Source: Chloroflexus aurantiacus J-10-fl
Lineage (GTDB): Bacteria > Chloroflexota > Chloroflexia > Chloroflexales > Chloroflexaceae
Length of the DNA: 64,000 bases
Assembly: GCF_000018865.1 (NCBI RefSeq)
Contig: NC_010175.1
Location: 3,100,001-3,164,000 of the forward strand
Reading direction: 5' to 3'
Part shown: positions 10,856 through 20,645 of the stretch, in pieces
Layout of the letters: every line of letters begins with the position of its first letter
Position numbering within the stretch: the stretch's first letter is position 1
Notes under the pieces: generated by a model
Databases searched by the model: none
Told to the model about the DNA's origin: nothing
What the model saw: only the letters and a program-made list of their open reading frames with translations
Position numbers and translations under genes: made by a program

Positions 10856-10900
10856 CAGGAAACTCCCTGTCTGACGAAGAGACCTTGTTTGTCGCAACGA

Positions 10901-12184
10901 CTAGCTACGCATCGCCAGGACTGCTGCTTCATAGTGACGGATCTCGTTGAGAAACGCGATCCCTATCGGAACGTCGTGACGGTAACAGTACATGTCCCAG
11001 ACCGCCTGCCACGGCATTCCCTTGAGTTCTTCGAGGATGGCAAGACGGGCAGTTGTATCACCCGCCAGTTCCAGTTCGCGGAGCCGTCCCGTAGGTTCAA
11101 GCAAGGCGATCAGTAACGCCCGCAGAACATTCCGGGCGCCGATTGTCCAGGCCGCTACCCGATTGATACTGGCGTCGAAGAAATCGAGGCCGATATGCGT
11201 GCGTGACAGAAACCCACCACGCACCACTTCCTGCATCATCGCCTGGGTTTCATCTGAAAGTGTGACTACGTGATCACTGTCCCAACGCACACCGCGACTG
11301 ACGTGTAACAGGAGTTCATCAACAAACAGTAAGACTGCCGAAATCTTATCGGAAATCACTTCGGTCGGATGAAAATGGCCACTATCAAGGCAGATCAGCA
11401 GTCCTGGATGACTCACCGCATACCCTAGGTAGAACTCGTGTGAGCCAACGACATAGCTCTCAGAACCGATGCCAAAGAGCTTGGCTTCAACGGCATCGCG
11501 GTTATGCGCCGGATCGAGCGGCTCGGCCAGAATGGCGTCCAGCGATTCACGCAAGCGCTGCCGTGGCCCTAACCGGTCAACCGGATTATCTTTCATGCCA
11601 TCGGGTATCCAGATATTGGTGACGCACGGTGTTCCCAGCTCGCGCCCAAAGTGTGCCCCAATTCGCCGGCAGGCGATACAGTGATCGATCCAAAACCGGC
11701 GAATCGCCGGATCGGGATGGGCCAGCGTCATCCCATCCGCTGCCAGTGGATGTGAAAAGCAGGTCGGGTTGAAATCGATCCCATGACCGTTTGCTTTTGC
11801 CCAATCCAGCCAGGTGGCGAAGTGTTCAGGGCGCAGCTCGTCCCGACTCACCTTAACCCCACCGGTTTCCGCGTAGATGGCGTGCAGGTTGAGCCGGTGC
11901 CGACCGGGTAAGAGGCGATAGACCAGATCGAGATCACTGCGTAATTCATCGCCGTTGCGGGCTTTGCCGGGATAGTTTCCGGTTGCCGCGATGCCACCCT
12001 CTAGCGGGCCACCGGGATTTTCAAAGCCGCCTACATCGTCGCCTTGCCAGCAGTGAAGGCTCAGGCTGACAGTGGCCAGGGTTGTCATTGCCGCTTCAGT
12101 ATCAACACCGAGGGCCGCGTAACGTTCACGTGCTACAGTGTACGCTGCTTCAATCTGCGCCGGCGTCGGAGCAGTAAAGGTCAT
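10901..12184 (-). CDS. rhaA: L-rhamnose isomerase
   Basis: TIM-barrel aldose isomerase of 427 residues converting L-rhamnose to L-rhamnulose, using divalent metal. Motifs seen: [14 protein letters not shown] near the N-terminus, [20 protein letters not shown] and RWDSDHV, which carry the metal-binding Glu/Asp/His residues of the family. The start at 12184 has AGGAGG six bases upstream; an upstream in-frame extension of 33 codons has no ribosome site. It precedes the fused aldolase/dehydrogenase by 45 bp in the same unit. Confidence 0.93.
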   Translation of the reverse strand: MTFTAPTPAQIEAAYTVARERYAALGVDTEAAMTTLATVSLSLHCWQGDDVGGFENPGGPLEGGIAATGNYPGKARNGDELRSDLDLVYRLLPGRHRLNLHAIYAETGGVKVSRDELRPEHFATWLDWAKANGHGIDFNPTCFSHPLAADGMTLAHPDPAIRRFWIDHCIACRRIGAHFGRELGTPCVTNIWIPDGMKDNPVDRLGPRQRLRESLDAILAEPLDPAHNRDAVEAKLFGIGSESYVVGSHEFYLGYAVSHPGLLICLDSGHFHPTEVISDKISAVLLFVDELLLHVSRGVRWDSDHVVTLSDETQAMMQEVVRGGFLSRTHIGLDFFDASINRVAAWTIGARNVLRALLIALLEPTGRLRELELAGDTTARLAILEELKGMPWQAVWDMYCYRHDVPIGIAFLNEIRHYEAAVLAMRS

Positions 12185-12391
12185 ACGTTTCCTCCTGTGC
12201 CGGATAACCGGCCTGTCGTCCGGTATCAATCTCTCGTTATATCCGGGCCGCGCTAGTGACGCTGCCCTATCTATTGCGGACAACGATCAGGTGTCGCCCA
12301 TTATGCAACTCTTCCCATACATAACAGAGTCGTGCGCCCGACGTGACACCTGCTGTCAGCGTGTAGTGCAGATGGGCATCATCTGCCAGTG

Positions 12392-12715
12392 TCAATCCAG
12401 ATGAAATACCTCTTCCAGTTGCACCATGCTCTGGTCGGCGTATGCACCGCTAAGATTCTCAAAATAGGGAGCCATCATTGCCTGCCAGCGTGCATTCACC
12501 TCTTCTGTAGCCATCCCGGCCAGGGCTTTCTCAAAACTCTCCGGGACTTCAACATAGCCAAACAACAACCCATCATCACGCATGAACAGGGTATAGTTGT
12601 GCCAGCCATGCCGGCGCAGGGCGTCGAGCATCTCCGGCCAGACATTGGCATGATGGGCCTTGTACTCTTCGATCAGCTCCGGTTTGACTTTGAGCGTGAA
12701 ACCAACTCGTTTCAT
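12392..12715 (-). CDS. rhaM: L-rhamnose mutarotase
   Basis: Protein of 107 residues that interconverts alpha and beta L-rhamnose. It matches the YiiL/RhaM family over its full length: KRVGFTLKVKPELIEEYKAHH at the start with the conserved His, HGWHNYTLF in the middle and WQAMMAPYFEN near the end. The ATG has GGAGAGG upstream. It sits between the binding-protein gene and rhaA, with about 120 and 200 bp gaps. Confidence 0.95.
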   Translation of the reverse strand: MKRVGFTLKVKPELIEEYKAHHANVWPEMLDALRRHGWHNYTLFMRDDGLLFGYVEVPESFEKALAGMATEEVNARWQAMMAPYFENLSGAYADQSMVQLEEVFHLD

Positions 12716-12798
12716 GGTTGCCTCTCCGGGGGTAACAAGATCATTGATAACAATGGAAACATCTCTATAGTATCACTACGCCTATCTTTAGTGTGAGC

Positions 12799-12825
12799 GA
12801 CGGCAGGGATGATCTCCCTGCCGTC
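12799..12825 (-). terminator. Intercistronic hairpin after the binding-protein gene
   Basis: Perfect 11-bp stem GACGGCAGGGA / TCCCTGCCGTC with a 5-nt loop, in the gap between the binding-protein stop and rhaM. There is no U-tract, so it more likely attenuates or protects the upstream mRNA than ends transcription fully. Such a hairpin would raise binding-protein levels over the downstream enzymes (inference). Confidence 0.5.
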
Positions 12826-12836
12826 TGCAACATCAA

Positions 12837-14963
12837 TTACTCATTCACGTTTTCGGCAGTGTAGACGGTGAACGGCCCCATCAGCACCCGTAGCCCGTTC
12901 GGTCGCGTCGGATCCTTCTCGATGGTGTAGGTGCCCATCCGCCCGGCGTTGAAGCGCTCACCTTCCACCCCCTGCAACTGACCGGTGGCAATGCCGTAGG
13001 CCAGATAGTAGGTCAGATAACCCAGGTCTTTGAAGCTCCAGAGGGCAAACTGCGGCGCACACCCGCTGAGGGTGTAGCTGGCCATCTCTGCCGGCAGACC
13101 CAGCCCCGACACCTTGACCCGGTCGCACAACCCTTCGTCGGTCATCGCCTTGGCTGCCGCCGCGATGCCAACGGTGGTGGGGGCCATAATCAGCTTCAAA
13201 TTCGGGTATTTATCGACCAGCGCCAACGCCTGGTTGTAGCTCTCCTCGGACTGGTCGTTACCATAGACGGTGTCAACCAGTTTGAGATTGGCATACTTCG
13301 GCTCGGTCAAGACCTGCTTCATCGCCGCGATCCAGGCGTTCTGGTTGGCGGCATCGGGTGAGGCCGAGAGAATGGCAAACTCACCCCCCTCCGGGCCGAG
13401 GATCGACAGCGCCATATCGGCCATCACCCGCCCGGTCTCGCTGAAATCAACCTGCGCGACAAAGACGCTCTCGCCTTGCGCCGAGGGGATGGGCGAGTCC
13501 CAGGTGATTACCTTCACTCCTGCCGCCTGCGCTGCCTGGGCAGCAGCGGCAATCTGGTCACCGGCGTTATTCGAGAGCATCACCGCCTTCACCCCCTGCG
13601 TCGCCGCGTTGGTCAGCGTCTCGATCTGACCGGCCACCGAATTCTCGGCGGTTGGCCCGGTGAAGATTAACTGTCCCGGATTGCCCAACTCGGCGTGCGC
13701 TTCCTTGGCGCCTTCGTGTGCCTGATCGAAGACGGCGATCCCCAGGAACTTGGGCAGCAGGATCATATCGGCCTGCAAGCCCGGTTGCAACGTGATCGGA
13801 GCATTACCCGTCCCGCTCGGTGCCTCAACCTCTTGCAAGATGTTTTCGGCAGTGTAGACGGTGAACGGCCCCATCAGCACCCGTAGCCCGTTTGGTCGCG
13901 TCGGGTCCTTCTCGATGGTGTAGGTACCCATCCGCCCGGCGTTGAAGCGCTCACCCTCAACCCCCTGTAATGCGCCGGAAGCGATCAGATACGTCAGATG
14001 ATAGGTCAGATAACCCAGGTCTGTGAAGCTCCAGAGGGCAAACTGCGGCGCACACCCGCTCAGCGTGTAGCTAACCATCTCGGACGGCAGACCCAGCCCT
14101 GACACCTTGACCCGGTCGCACAGCCCTTCGTCGGTCATCGCCTTGGCTGCCGCCGCGATGCCAACGGTGGTGGGGGCCATAATCAGCTTCAAATTCGGGT
14201 ATTTATCGACCAGCGCCAACGCCTGGTTGTAGCTTTCCTCGGACTGGTCGTTGCCGTAGACGGTGTCAACCAGTTTGAGATTGGCATACTTCGGCTCGGT
14301 CAATACCTCTTTCATCGCCGCAATCCAGGCGTTCTGGTTGGCGGCATCGGGCGAGGCCGAGAGAATGGCAAACTCACCACCCTCTGGGCCAAGGATCGAC
14401 AGCGCCATATCGGCCATCACTCGTCCGGTCTCGTTGAAATCAACCTGCGCGACAAAGACACTCTCGCCTTGCGCCGAGGGGATGGGCGAATCCCAGGTGA
14501 TCACCTTCACCCCTGCCGCCTGGGCTGCCTGGGCAGCGGCGGCAATCTGGTCACCGGCGTTATTCGAGAGCATCACCGCCTTCACGCCCTGCGTCGCCGC
14601 GTTGGTCAGCGTCTCGATCTGCCCGGCCACCGAGTTCTCGGCGGTTGGCCCGGTGAAGATCAATTCGCCCTTGTTTTGCAGTTCGGCGTGTGCTTCCTTA
14701 GCGCCTTCGTATGCCTGATCAAAGACGGCGATCCCCAGGAACTTGGGCAACAGGATCATATCGATATCCAGACCAGGTGTTGCCGACACAACGCTACCGG
14801 TTGGTGCAGTCGTCGGCGCAGGAGCACTGGTTGGCGCCGGGGCACTGGTCGGTGCCGGGGCACTGGTTGGGGCAGGCGTCTGAGCTTGCGGTGTACAGGC
14901 TGCCAGCAACAGAGCGACGATCAGCAGAACAACCGGAAAGAGATGGGATTTTGTCAACTTCAT
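12837..14963 (-). CDS. Double-length sugar ABC transporter binding lipoprotein (two fused binding domains)
   Basis: Periplasmic-binding-protein type 1 (RbsB/RhaS class) lipoprotein of 708 residues, about twice the usual length. It starts with a lipoprotein signal (lipobox LLLAAC), then a Pro/Thr-rich linker of repeated APAPTSAP units, then two nearly identical binding domains, at residues about 65-375 and 397-708. Each begins [17 protein letters not shown] and ends [11 protein letters not shown]. Only scattered substitutions separate them, so the duplication is recent. Rhamnose is the likely ligand given the operon. Start at 14963 follows AGGAG; the frame opens two codons earlier at GTG. Confidence 0.88.
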   Translation of the reverse strand: MKLTKSHLFPVVLLIVALLLAACTPQAQTPAPTSAPAPTSAPAPTSAPAPTTAPTGSVVSATPGLDIDMILLPKFLGIAVFDQAYEGAKEAHAELQNKGELIFTGPTAENSVAGQIETLTNAATQGVKAVMLSNNAGDQIAAAAQAAQAAGVKVITWDSPIPSAQGESVFVAQVDFNETGRVMADMALSILGPEGGEFAILSASPDAANQNAWIAAMKEVLTEPKYANLKLVDTVYGNDQSEESYNQALALVDKYPNLKLIMAPTTVGIAAAAKAMTDEGLCDRVKVSGLGLPSEMVSYTLSGCAPQFALWSFTDLGYLTYHLTYLIASGALQGVEGERFNAGRMGTYTIEKDPTRPNGLRVLMGPFTVYTAENILQEVEAPSGTGNAPITLQPGLQADMILLPKFLGIAVFDQAHEGAKEAHAELGNPGQLIFTGPTAENSVAGQIETLTNAATQGVKAVMLSNNAGDQIAAAAQAAQAAGVKVITWDSPIPSAQGESVFVAQVDFSETGRVMADMALSILGPEGGEFAILSASPDAANQNAWIAAMKQVLTEPKYANLKLVDTVYGNDQSEESYNQALALVDKYPNLKLIMAPTTVGIAAAAKAMTDEGLCDRVKVSGLGLPAEMASYTLSGCAPQFALWSFKDLGYLTYYLAYGIATGQLQGVEGERFNAGRMGTYTIEKDPTRPNGLRVLMGPFTVYTAENVNE
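12849..14764. repeat. 993-bp tandem direct repeat within the binding-protein gene
   Basis: The sequence from 12849 recurs from 13842 with an exact shift of 993 bp (331 codons), ending near 13771 and 14764 respectively. The frame is kept. The two copies differ by scattered, mostly silent changes, with more differences near the C-terminal part of each domain. Confidence 0.9.
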
Positions 14964-15020
14964 AGACACACTCCTCTAACCACGAGCAACGATTGAACAC
15001 CACTGTTCGATACCTGTCAT

Positions 15021-16034
15021 CTACGACGAAACACTGGTCTCGATTTCGGCAGGCACCTCCTTTCGCTGTACAATGCGTCGTTGCCAGCGTTCACGCACAA
15101 TCTGAGCCAGATTAGGCAACAACACCGAGAGGATCAACAACAAGCCCACAACACCGGTTTGCACGTTGCCCGTTACATTGAGCAACGACATCCCGTTGCG
15201 CAGATTGAGGATAACGAGGATCGAAAGTCCGACGCCAACCAGATTGCCGACCCCGCCAAAGATGCTTACGCCGCCGAGGAGCACCATCGTGATAATATCC
15301 AGCTCAAACCCATCGGCGGTATTCCCTCGCACAGCACCCAGCCGGGCTGCCAGCAAAATACCGGCCAGCGCCGCAATCAGACCAGAGGCGACAAAGAGAC
15401 CGAGCTTCAGCCGGGCAACATCGATGCCGGAATAGCGGGCAACCGCCGCGTTATGGCCCACCACGTAGACCAGACGACCAACGCCGGAGTATTGCAGAAC
15501 GACGAAGGCAATCGCGAACAGACAGCCAAAGACGATCAGACTGAAAGGGAATGGGCCGATCAGTGGTTGCTGTCCAAGCGCAGTAAACCAGGCTGGAAAA
15601 CCTCCAATCGAACGATCCTCGATCAGAATCCGGGCCACGCCACGAAACCCGATCATACCGGCCAGGGTCACTGCCAGCGACGGTAGCCCGACATAGGCGA
15701 CCCAGAAACCGTTGAATGCGCCACACAACGCACCGGCCAGCAGCGCCACCACAATCGCCAGCTCCATCGGTATGCCTTGCTCGAAGAGAACAGCCACGAT
15801 ACAGGCAGCCAACCCCATCACCGACGCCACTGACAGATCGATCTCACCATTGATGATGATGAAGGTCATCACCAGCGCCACAATAATCTTCTCGATTGAC
15901 AATTGAAAGAGATTAATCTGATTATTCAGGCTTACATACGCCGGAGCCAGATTGGTGTTGATGATTGCAACCAGCAGCAAAACTGCCAGTAACAACCCCT
16001 CCCAACTCAGCAGGCGACGCAGTTTAGCGTTCAT
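15021..16034 (-). CDS. Sugar ABC transporter permease (RbsC/RhaQ class)
   Basis: Inner-membrane permease of 337 residues with about ten hydrophobic segments and the conserved cytoplasmic loop [21 protein letters not shown] that contacts the ATPase. It forms the channel with the neighbouring permease. The start at 16034 has GGAGG five to six bases upstream and overlaps the end of the preceding permease gene by 11 bp, which suggests translational coupling. Confidence 0.9.
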   Translation of the reverse strand: MNAKLRRLLSWEGLLLAVLLLVAIINTNLAPAYVSLNNQINLFQLSIEKIIVALVMTFIIINGEIDLSVASVMGLAACIVAVLFEQGIPMELAIVVALLAGALCGAFNGFWVAYVGLPSLAVTLAGMIGFRGVARILIEDRSIGGFPAWFTALGQQPLIGPFPFSLIVFGCLFAIAFVVLQYSGVGRLVYVVGHNAAVARYSGIDVARLKLGLFVASGLIAALAGILLAARLGAVRGNTADGFELDIITMVLLGGVSIFGGVGNLVGVGLSILVILNLRNGMSLLNVTGNVQTGVVGLLLILSVLLPNLAQIVRERWQRRIVQRKEVPAEIETSVSS

Positions 16035-17055
16035 GGCCGACCTCCGCACGCAAGGCCGGCGCTGCCCACAAACGGCGTAGCCAGCCTAAAATGACCGAGT
16101 CTGAAGCAACTGCCAGCAGGATCAACAATCCCAAGAGAGCATCACGCCAGAACTCACTGATACCGAGCCAGCGCAACAGCCCCTGGCCGAGCAAGTCGAT
16201 GAGGAAAGCACCCAATAGCGCACCCAGCACCGTTCCCGATCCGCCAAACGTGTTCACACCACCAACAACCACTGCCGCCACCGACTCGAGTTCGATGCCC
16301 TGCCCGGCAACCGCCGTGATATTGCCAAAGCGGGCCAGAAACAGGAACCCGGCCAACCCGGCGAGCATGCCGCAGAGCACAAACGCTGCCAGCACCATAC
16401 GCTGAGCCGGCAAACCGGCAAAACGTGCTGCTTCGGGATTGGAACCAATCGCGTACAATCGCCGACCGAAGATGGTGTAGCCCAACACCAACTGAAACAC
16501 CACCACGGCAACAACCGTAATCGCAAACAGTGGTCGAACGGCAAAATCACCGATAGAGAAGAGATTCTGTCTGCTCAACTCAACCACCCACGACGGCAGC
16601 GAGTCGACAGTAATCGTGCGTGCATTCGCGTAATTAATCAGCAACATCCGGTAGATTGCCAGCGTCCCCAGGGTTGTAATAATCGCCGGCACCCGGCCAT
16701 AGGCCACAATCAGACCATTGATCAGACCCATCGTACCGCCCACCAGCAGGGCCAGCCCTACCGCAACGAGCGGCGGTAAGCCGTTATTCGCGGCCAGTTG
16801 CGCACCGACAAAATAGGCGGTAAAGCCAACGATAGAACCTACTGACAGATCGATATTGCGGGTCAGCACCACGAGCGTCTGCCCGATGGCTACCATACCG
16901 ACAATCGCCACACTCGACGTAATGCGGTTAAACGTGCGCGCCGAGAGGAAATTTTCGATCTGCCAGCCAAAAATCAACAGCGCAATGACGATTAACCCGA
17001 TCAAACTCAACTCGCGGATCTGCTCTGGCCGAATCCGCTGTCGCCACGTATTCAT
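16024..17055 (-). CDS. Sugar ABC transporter permease (RbsC/RhaP class)
   Basis: Permease of 343 residues with about ten membrane segments. It has [14 protein letters not shown] near the N-terminus, [17 protein letters not shown] in the ATPase-contact loop and [19 protein letters not shown], all typical of RbsC-family permeases. The ATG follows GGGAG. Two distinct permeases are encoded here, as in the RhaSPQT systems of rhizobia, so a heterodimer is expected. Confidence 0.9.
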   Translation of the reverse strand: MNTWRQRIRPEQIRELSLIGLIVIALLIFGWQIENFLSARTFNRITSSVAIVGMVAIGQTLVVLTRNIDLSVGSIVGFTAYFVGAQLAANNGLPPLVAVGLALLVGGTMGLINGLIVAYGRVPAIITTLGTLAIYRMLLINYANARTITVDSLPSWVVELSRQNLFSIGDFAVRPLFAITVVAVVVFQLVLGYTIFGRRLYAIGSNPEAARFAGLPAQRMVLAAFVLCGMLAGLAGFLFLARFGNITAVAGQGIELESVAAVVVGGVNTFGGSGTVLGALLGAFLIDLLGQGLLRWLGISEFWRDALLGLLILLAVASDSVILGWLRRLWAAPALRAEVGHER

Positions 17056-17130
17056 GGTGTGCTCCCTACCTGACCTACCGGTAATCTTCCTCAGCGCGTG
17101 ATCAACTGTTCCATGCCGTTCTCTAGGGAA

Positions 17131-18642
17131 TCACCCGACCGGCATCCCGTCATACATTTGGCCCATCGCCGCTGCCAGCACCCGTTCCTGAGTTGCTTCC
17201 TGACGTGAAAAGATCGCCATCTGTCGGCCCTCACGCATCACTAACACCCGATCACTCATCGCCAGCACCTCGGGCAAATCCGACGAGATGAGAATGATGG
17301 CAATCCCTTCCGCCGCCAGATCATCAATCATCTGGTGCACCTCAGCCTTTGCCCCAACATCGATCCCGCGGGTTGGTTCATCGAGGATCAACAAACGAGG
17401 CCGGGTATTAAGCCATTTGCTCAGCATCACCTTCTGCTGATTGCCACCTGACAGTTTGCCCACTTCGACCGCCACTGAGGGTGCCCGGATGGCCAGCCGT
17501 TGGCGATACGCCTCGGCGGTCGCAATCTCATCTGCCTGTCGTAACAAACCGAGTGGATTGAGATAGCGACGGAGCGTTGGTAAGGTGATATTGGCCGCAA
17601 TCGACATAGGCAACGAAAGGCCGAGACCGCGCCGATCCTCACTGACATACGCGATACCGTGACGCATAGCCTGACGGGGATTGGTAATTCGGACGAGTTG
17701 CCCATCGATCCGCACCGTCCCGCTATCGGCGGGAGCGATGCCGAAGAGCGCCAGCCCCACATCGGTGCGTCGTGCCCCAACCAGACCGGCAAAGCCCAAC
17801 ACTTCCCCAGCCCGCACATCAAACGAAATCCCCTGGAACGCACCCTGACGGCTCAGATCACGCACCTCTACCAGCACCTGATCGCGCACCGTATGACGGC
17901 GCGGAAAGAGCTGCTCAACACTCCGCCCGGCCATATCACGAATCGCCTGTTCGGGCGTCACCTCAGCGCGTGGCGCTGAAGAGATCAGCCGGCCATCACG
18001 AAACACCGTAATGCGGTCGGCAATCGCAAACACCTCTTCCATCCGGTGCGAAATAAAGAGGATGGCCACCCCTTGATCGCGCAAACGTCGCACAATTGCA
18101 AAGAGCTGCTCCACTTCATGCGCCGACAGCGCTGCCGTCGGCTCATCCATAATCAACACACGCACCTGAAGCGCCAGCGCCTTCGCAATCTCTACCGTCT
18201 GCTGGGCAGCGACACTCAACCCACGGGCCGGCAGACGCACATCCAGCCGCACATCGAGTTGCGCCAGCAGCGCCTCCGCCTCGCGGTACATCCGTCCCCA
18301 ATCGACAAACGGCCCCCGACCGGCGTGAGCGATAAAAATATTCTCAGCCACATTCAGATCGGGATACATCAGCGGTTCCTGATAGATCGCCGCAATCCCC
18401 AACCGCTGTGCAGCCAGCGTACTCCCGATATGCACCGGACGGCCATCGAGCAGGATCTGACCGCTATCAGGCTGGTACACACCGGTCATAATCTTGATCA
18501 ACGTAGACTTACCGGCGCCATTCTCACCGAGCAGCGCATGCACCTCACCCGGATACAACCGCAAACTGACGCCATCGAGCGCCTGCGTATTACCGAACCG
18601 CCGCGAAATATCGCGTATCTCAAGCACCGGCGAAACCTGCAT
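17131..18642 (-). CDS. Sugar ABC transporter ATPase with two nucleotide-binding domains
   Basis: ATPase of 503 residues that powers rhamnose import. The first half has a complete Walker A ([13 protein letters not shown]), signature ([16 protein letters not shown]) and Walker B ([11 protein letters not shown]). The second half has a degenerate Walker A ([13 protein letters not shown]), signature [16 protein letters not shown] and [14 protein letters not shown], the usual asymmetry of RbsA/MglA proteins. Start at 18642 is chosen by the family N-terminus and a GAGGG site; the frame opens 22 codons earlier. It follows the regulator gene by 10 bp. Confidence 0.92.
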   Translation of the reverse strand: MQVSPVLEIRDISRRFGNTQALDGVSLRLYPGEVHALLGENGAGKSTLIKIMTGVYQPDSGQILLDGRPVHIGSTLAAQRLGIAAIYQEPLMYPDLNVAENIFIAHAGRGPFVDWGRMYREAEALLAQLDVRLDVRLPARGLSVAAQQTVEIAKALALQVRVLIMDEPTAALSAHEVEQLFAIVRRLRDQGVAILFISHRMEEVFAIADRITVFRDGRLISSAPRAEVTPEQAIRDMAGRSVEQLFPRRHTVRDQVLVEVRDLSRQGAFQGISFDVRAGEVLGFAGLVGARRTDVGLALFGIAPADSGTVRIDGQLVRITNPRQAMRHGIAYVSEDRRGLGLSLPMSIAANITLPTLRRYLNPLGLLRQADEIATAEAYRQRLAIRAPSVAVEVGKLSGGNQQKVMLSKWLNTRPRLLILDEPTRGIDVGAKAEVHQMIDDLAAEGIAIILISSDLPEVLAMSDRVLVMREGRQMAIFSRQEATQERVLAAAMGQMYDGMPVG

Positions 18643-18652
18643 ACAACCCTCA

Positions 18653-19435
18653 CTACACAATCGTGATCGGAAAAAAACCGGTAAACGGTGCACTCCGCTC
18701 CGGAGCATCCGGCCCGGCGGTAATCAAATGGTGAATCGCATCCACCGGACAAAAGCTGGTCAACGCCGTCTGACCGAGCTTACTGCTATCAAGCACCGCA
18801 ATCACCCGATCCACGTGGCGCACCATCTCAGCTTTCAGCAACCCTTCGGGAATAGAACTTTCGGTCAAACCTTTCGCCACAGTCAGACCACGTGCCGAAA
18901 AAAAACCCTTATCAGCGTGCAGTCGTTGCAACATCTCTTCGGCCAGCGTACCGGTGAGCGAACCGGTATCACCGCGCACCTGCCCACCGATCACAATCGT
19001 CGTAATTGCCGGATTAGCGCCCAACGCCAGCGCCAGATGCATCCCATTCGTAATGACCGTCAAATTACGGCGATCCGCAATCTGACGGGCAATCGCATAG
19101 GCCGTCGTACTGGCATCGAGCATCACCGTATCACCATCGACGATCAACTCAGCCGCAATACGGGCAATCCGCTCCTTCTCGGCTGCCTGCTGCTTCAAAC
19201 GCGAAGCGAAACTGCCTTCAGGCCAGAGCGGTCGATCCAAAACAGCCCCACCCCACACCCGGCGCAGCATACCCTCGCGTTCGAGAATGGCAAAATCGCT
19301 CCGAATCGTCACCTCAGAAACACCGAGCTGCTCGGCACACCACTTCACAGTGATCTGACCGTAGCGCTGGAGCAAGGCCATAATCTGATCACGCCGTACT
19401 TCTGGCGGAAGCGCATCATTGCTGTGATCTGTCAT
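18653..19435 (-). CDS. DeoR-family regulator of the rhamnose operon
   Basis: Transcription regulator of 260 residues. The N-terminal winged helix has [18 protein letters not shown] and [15 protein letters not shown], followed by the DeoR sensor domain ([34 protein letters not shown] region) that binds a phosphorylated sugar. Start at 19435 is preferred because an upstream ATG at 19477 overlaps the promoter -10. It is the first gene of the unit and probably senses a rhamnose intermediate such as rhamnulose 1-phosphate and represses the operon (inference). Confidence 0.88.
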   Translation of the reverse strand: MTDHSNDALPPEVRRDQIMALLQRYGQITVKWCAEQLGVSEVTIRSDFAILEREGMLRRVWGGAVLDRPLWPEGSFASRLKQQAAEKERIARIAAELIVDGDTVMLDASTTAYAIARQIADRRNLTVITNGMHLALALGANPAITTIVIGGQVRGDTGSLTGTLAEEMLQRLHADKGFFSARGLTVAKGLTESSIPEGLLKAEMVRHVDRVIAVLDSSKLGQTALTSFCPVDAIHHLITAGPDAPERSAPFTGFFPITIV

Positions 19436-19477
19436 ACACGATTGCCCCGTTCGATACTTATCGGGAATGGTTTCCAT

Positions 19478-19506
19478 AGTCTATAGTGATTTTCAAGATT
19501 TGTCAA
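19478..19506 (-). promoter_or_regulatory. Promoter of the rhamnose operon
   Basis: On the minus strand, TTGACA (19501-19506) lies 17 bp before TAGACT (19478-19483); a 15-bp spacing to TATAGA is also possible. The -35 is perfect. Transcription would start near 19471, just ahead of the regulator's ATG at 19435. Confidence 0.65.
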
Positions 19507-19510
19507 GTAC

Positions 19511-19526
19511 TTACGAGATTTTACGA
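19511..19526. promoter_or_regulatory. Direct repeat upstream of the rhamnose promoter, possible operator
   Basis: TTACGA, four bases, TTACGA on the plus strand, immediately upstream of the -35 box. DeoR-type regulators often bind direct repeats, so this could be an operator. There is no second site to compare, so this is only a suggestion. Confidence 0.3.
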
Positions 19527-20113
19527 ATTTAGTGGGGAGTGAAAGAAGGTCGTAACCAGTTCTCACCACCAATACCGGGTGAGAAGCGGATCGCGAGCAT
19601 CTCCCTCGTACATTCGAGAGAATCGCGTGCTGCTGGATGATCGCCGCATTCGGTTATATCAAATCGGGTGCACGAGCGTTCATAACCCGTGGCCCGACAA
19701 TCCCTCTGCCACCACGCCTGAGCGCGGACGCACAGAACTGGCATTGCCGTTCAGCCCGCAGTAGTCTCCCGTTTCGGCGAGGGTACCGTTGTCAGCCAGG
19801 GTTGTCAGTGGCGCAGCGCAGCATTTGGAGTGCGGCAGCCACACTGCCGCATGACCGTGCTCACGCTCCGGTGCGGGTCGCAGCGGTTTCCCTGCCGGTT
19901 ACAAGGAGGACAAGCGGTCAGACTTGACCATCTTCCGCGCTCATCCCGTGACCGTGGTGCAGGTCATGGACGAGCACAGGTGGAAAATCCACCCCTCAGA
20001 GCGCGGCAACCTCCATCACCGAACTGATCGACAGCGCCGAGACCAGTAGTTGTGATGCACCGTATCAATGAAGATGTGATATTACCCTGTACAAACCACG
20101 TCCCACCGGTTCT
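19527..20113. other. Non-coding gap between the rhamnose and CRISPR loci
   Basis: Contains an eroded copy of the TTTGGAGTGCGGCAGCC core at about 19828-19900. No gene with a start site and family match is seen. After the CRISPR-like repeats (20234-20645) the sequence is also non-coding and includes the short inverted repeat GACAACTGTCTGTTGTC near 20515. Confidence 0.4.
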
Positions 20114-20233
20114 GCGCTTTACTCCCCGACGGGTCGCCAACACATTCGCAAACGCAACCGCTCCGTTTAGGGGTAAGTGCAAGTGGTTAACTGGCGCTTT
20201 ACTCCCCGACGGGTCGCCAACACATTCGCAAAC
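20114..20233 (+). CRISPR. Two CRISPR-like direct repeats with one spacer
   Basis: Two identical 40-bp copies, 20114-20153 and 20194-20233, beginning GCGCTTTACTCC and ending ACATTCGCAAAC, separated by a unique 40-bp segment. The repeat has a short central palindrome (CCCGACGGG) and a CAAAC end, features common in CRISPR repeats, and it lies 0.4 kb before a type III locus. Two repeats are few, and slight similarity just after both copies (CA.ACGCTC) weakens the call. It may be a remnant array or simply a duplicated sequence. Confidence 0.45.
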
Positions 20234-20645
20234 CCAGACGCTCTACCGCGACACCCTGCACAGGGTTGTGATGTGAGGGATCAGGACAGGCTTCTCTGGG
20301 TGTCACCCCCCCCGAAACGGTATCGGCTCGTCAGGCTTGTGGCGTTTGCGATCACCCTTGCCCTCGATGTAAAACCCGGCATCCAGAATCATCGGCATAT
20401 CAGAGGTCATTTCATCTGCCAAAAGACCACTTCTACGTGTACAATATGACACATATACAAACCGATGGCCTGTAGCGGATCACCATTCGACTGATAGCGC
20501 CCCATTCCTTCTTAGACAACTGTCTGTTGTCACGTGGGTAGGAAGGAATTAGCAGGAACATTCAGCACGACTGTCGATCCCTTGTGTGCTTCTTGCTGGT
20601 ATTTCTGGTGGGGGGTGTTATTGTTATTTTACTGGAGAGGCCTCT

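Noticed and set aside
18046-18666. 206-codon plus-strand frame opposite the ABC ATPase gene
   Set aside because: Shadow of a strongly supported gene; His/Arg/Gln-rich product typical of antisense frames.
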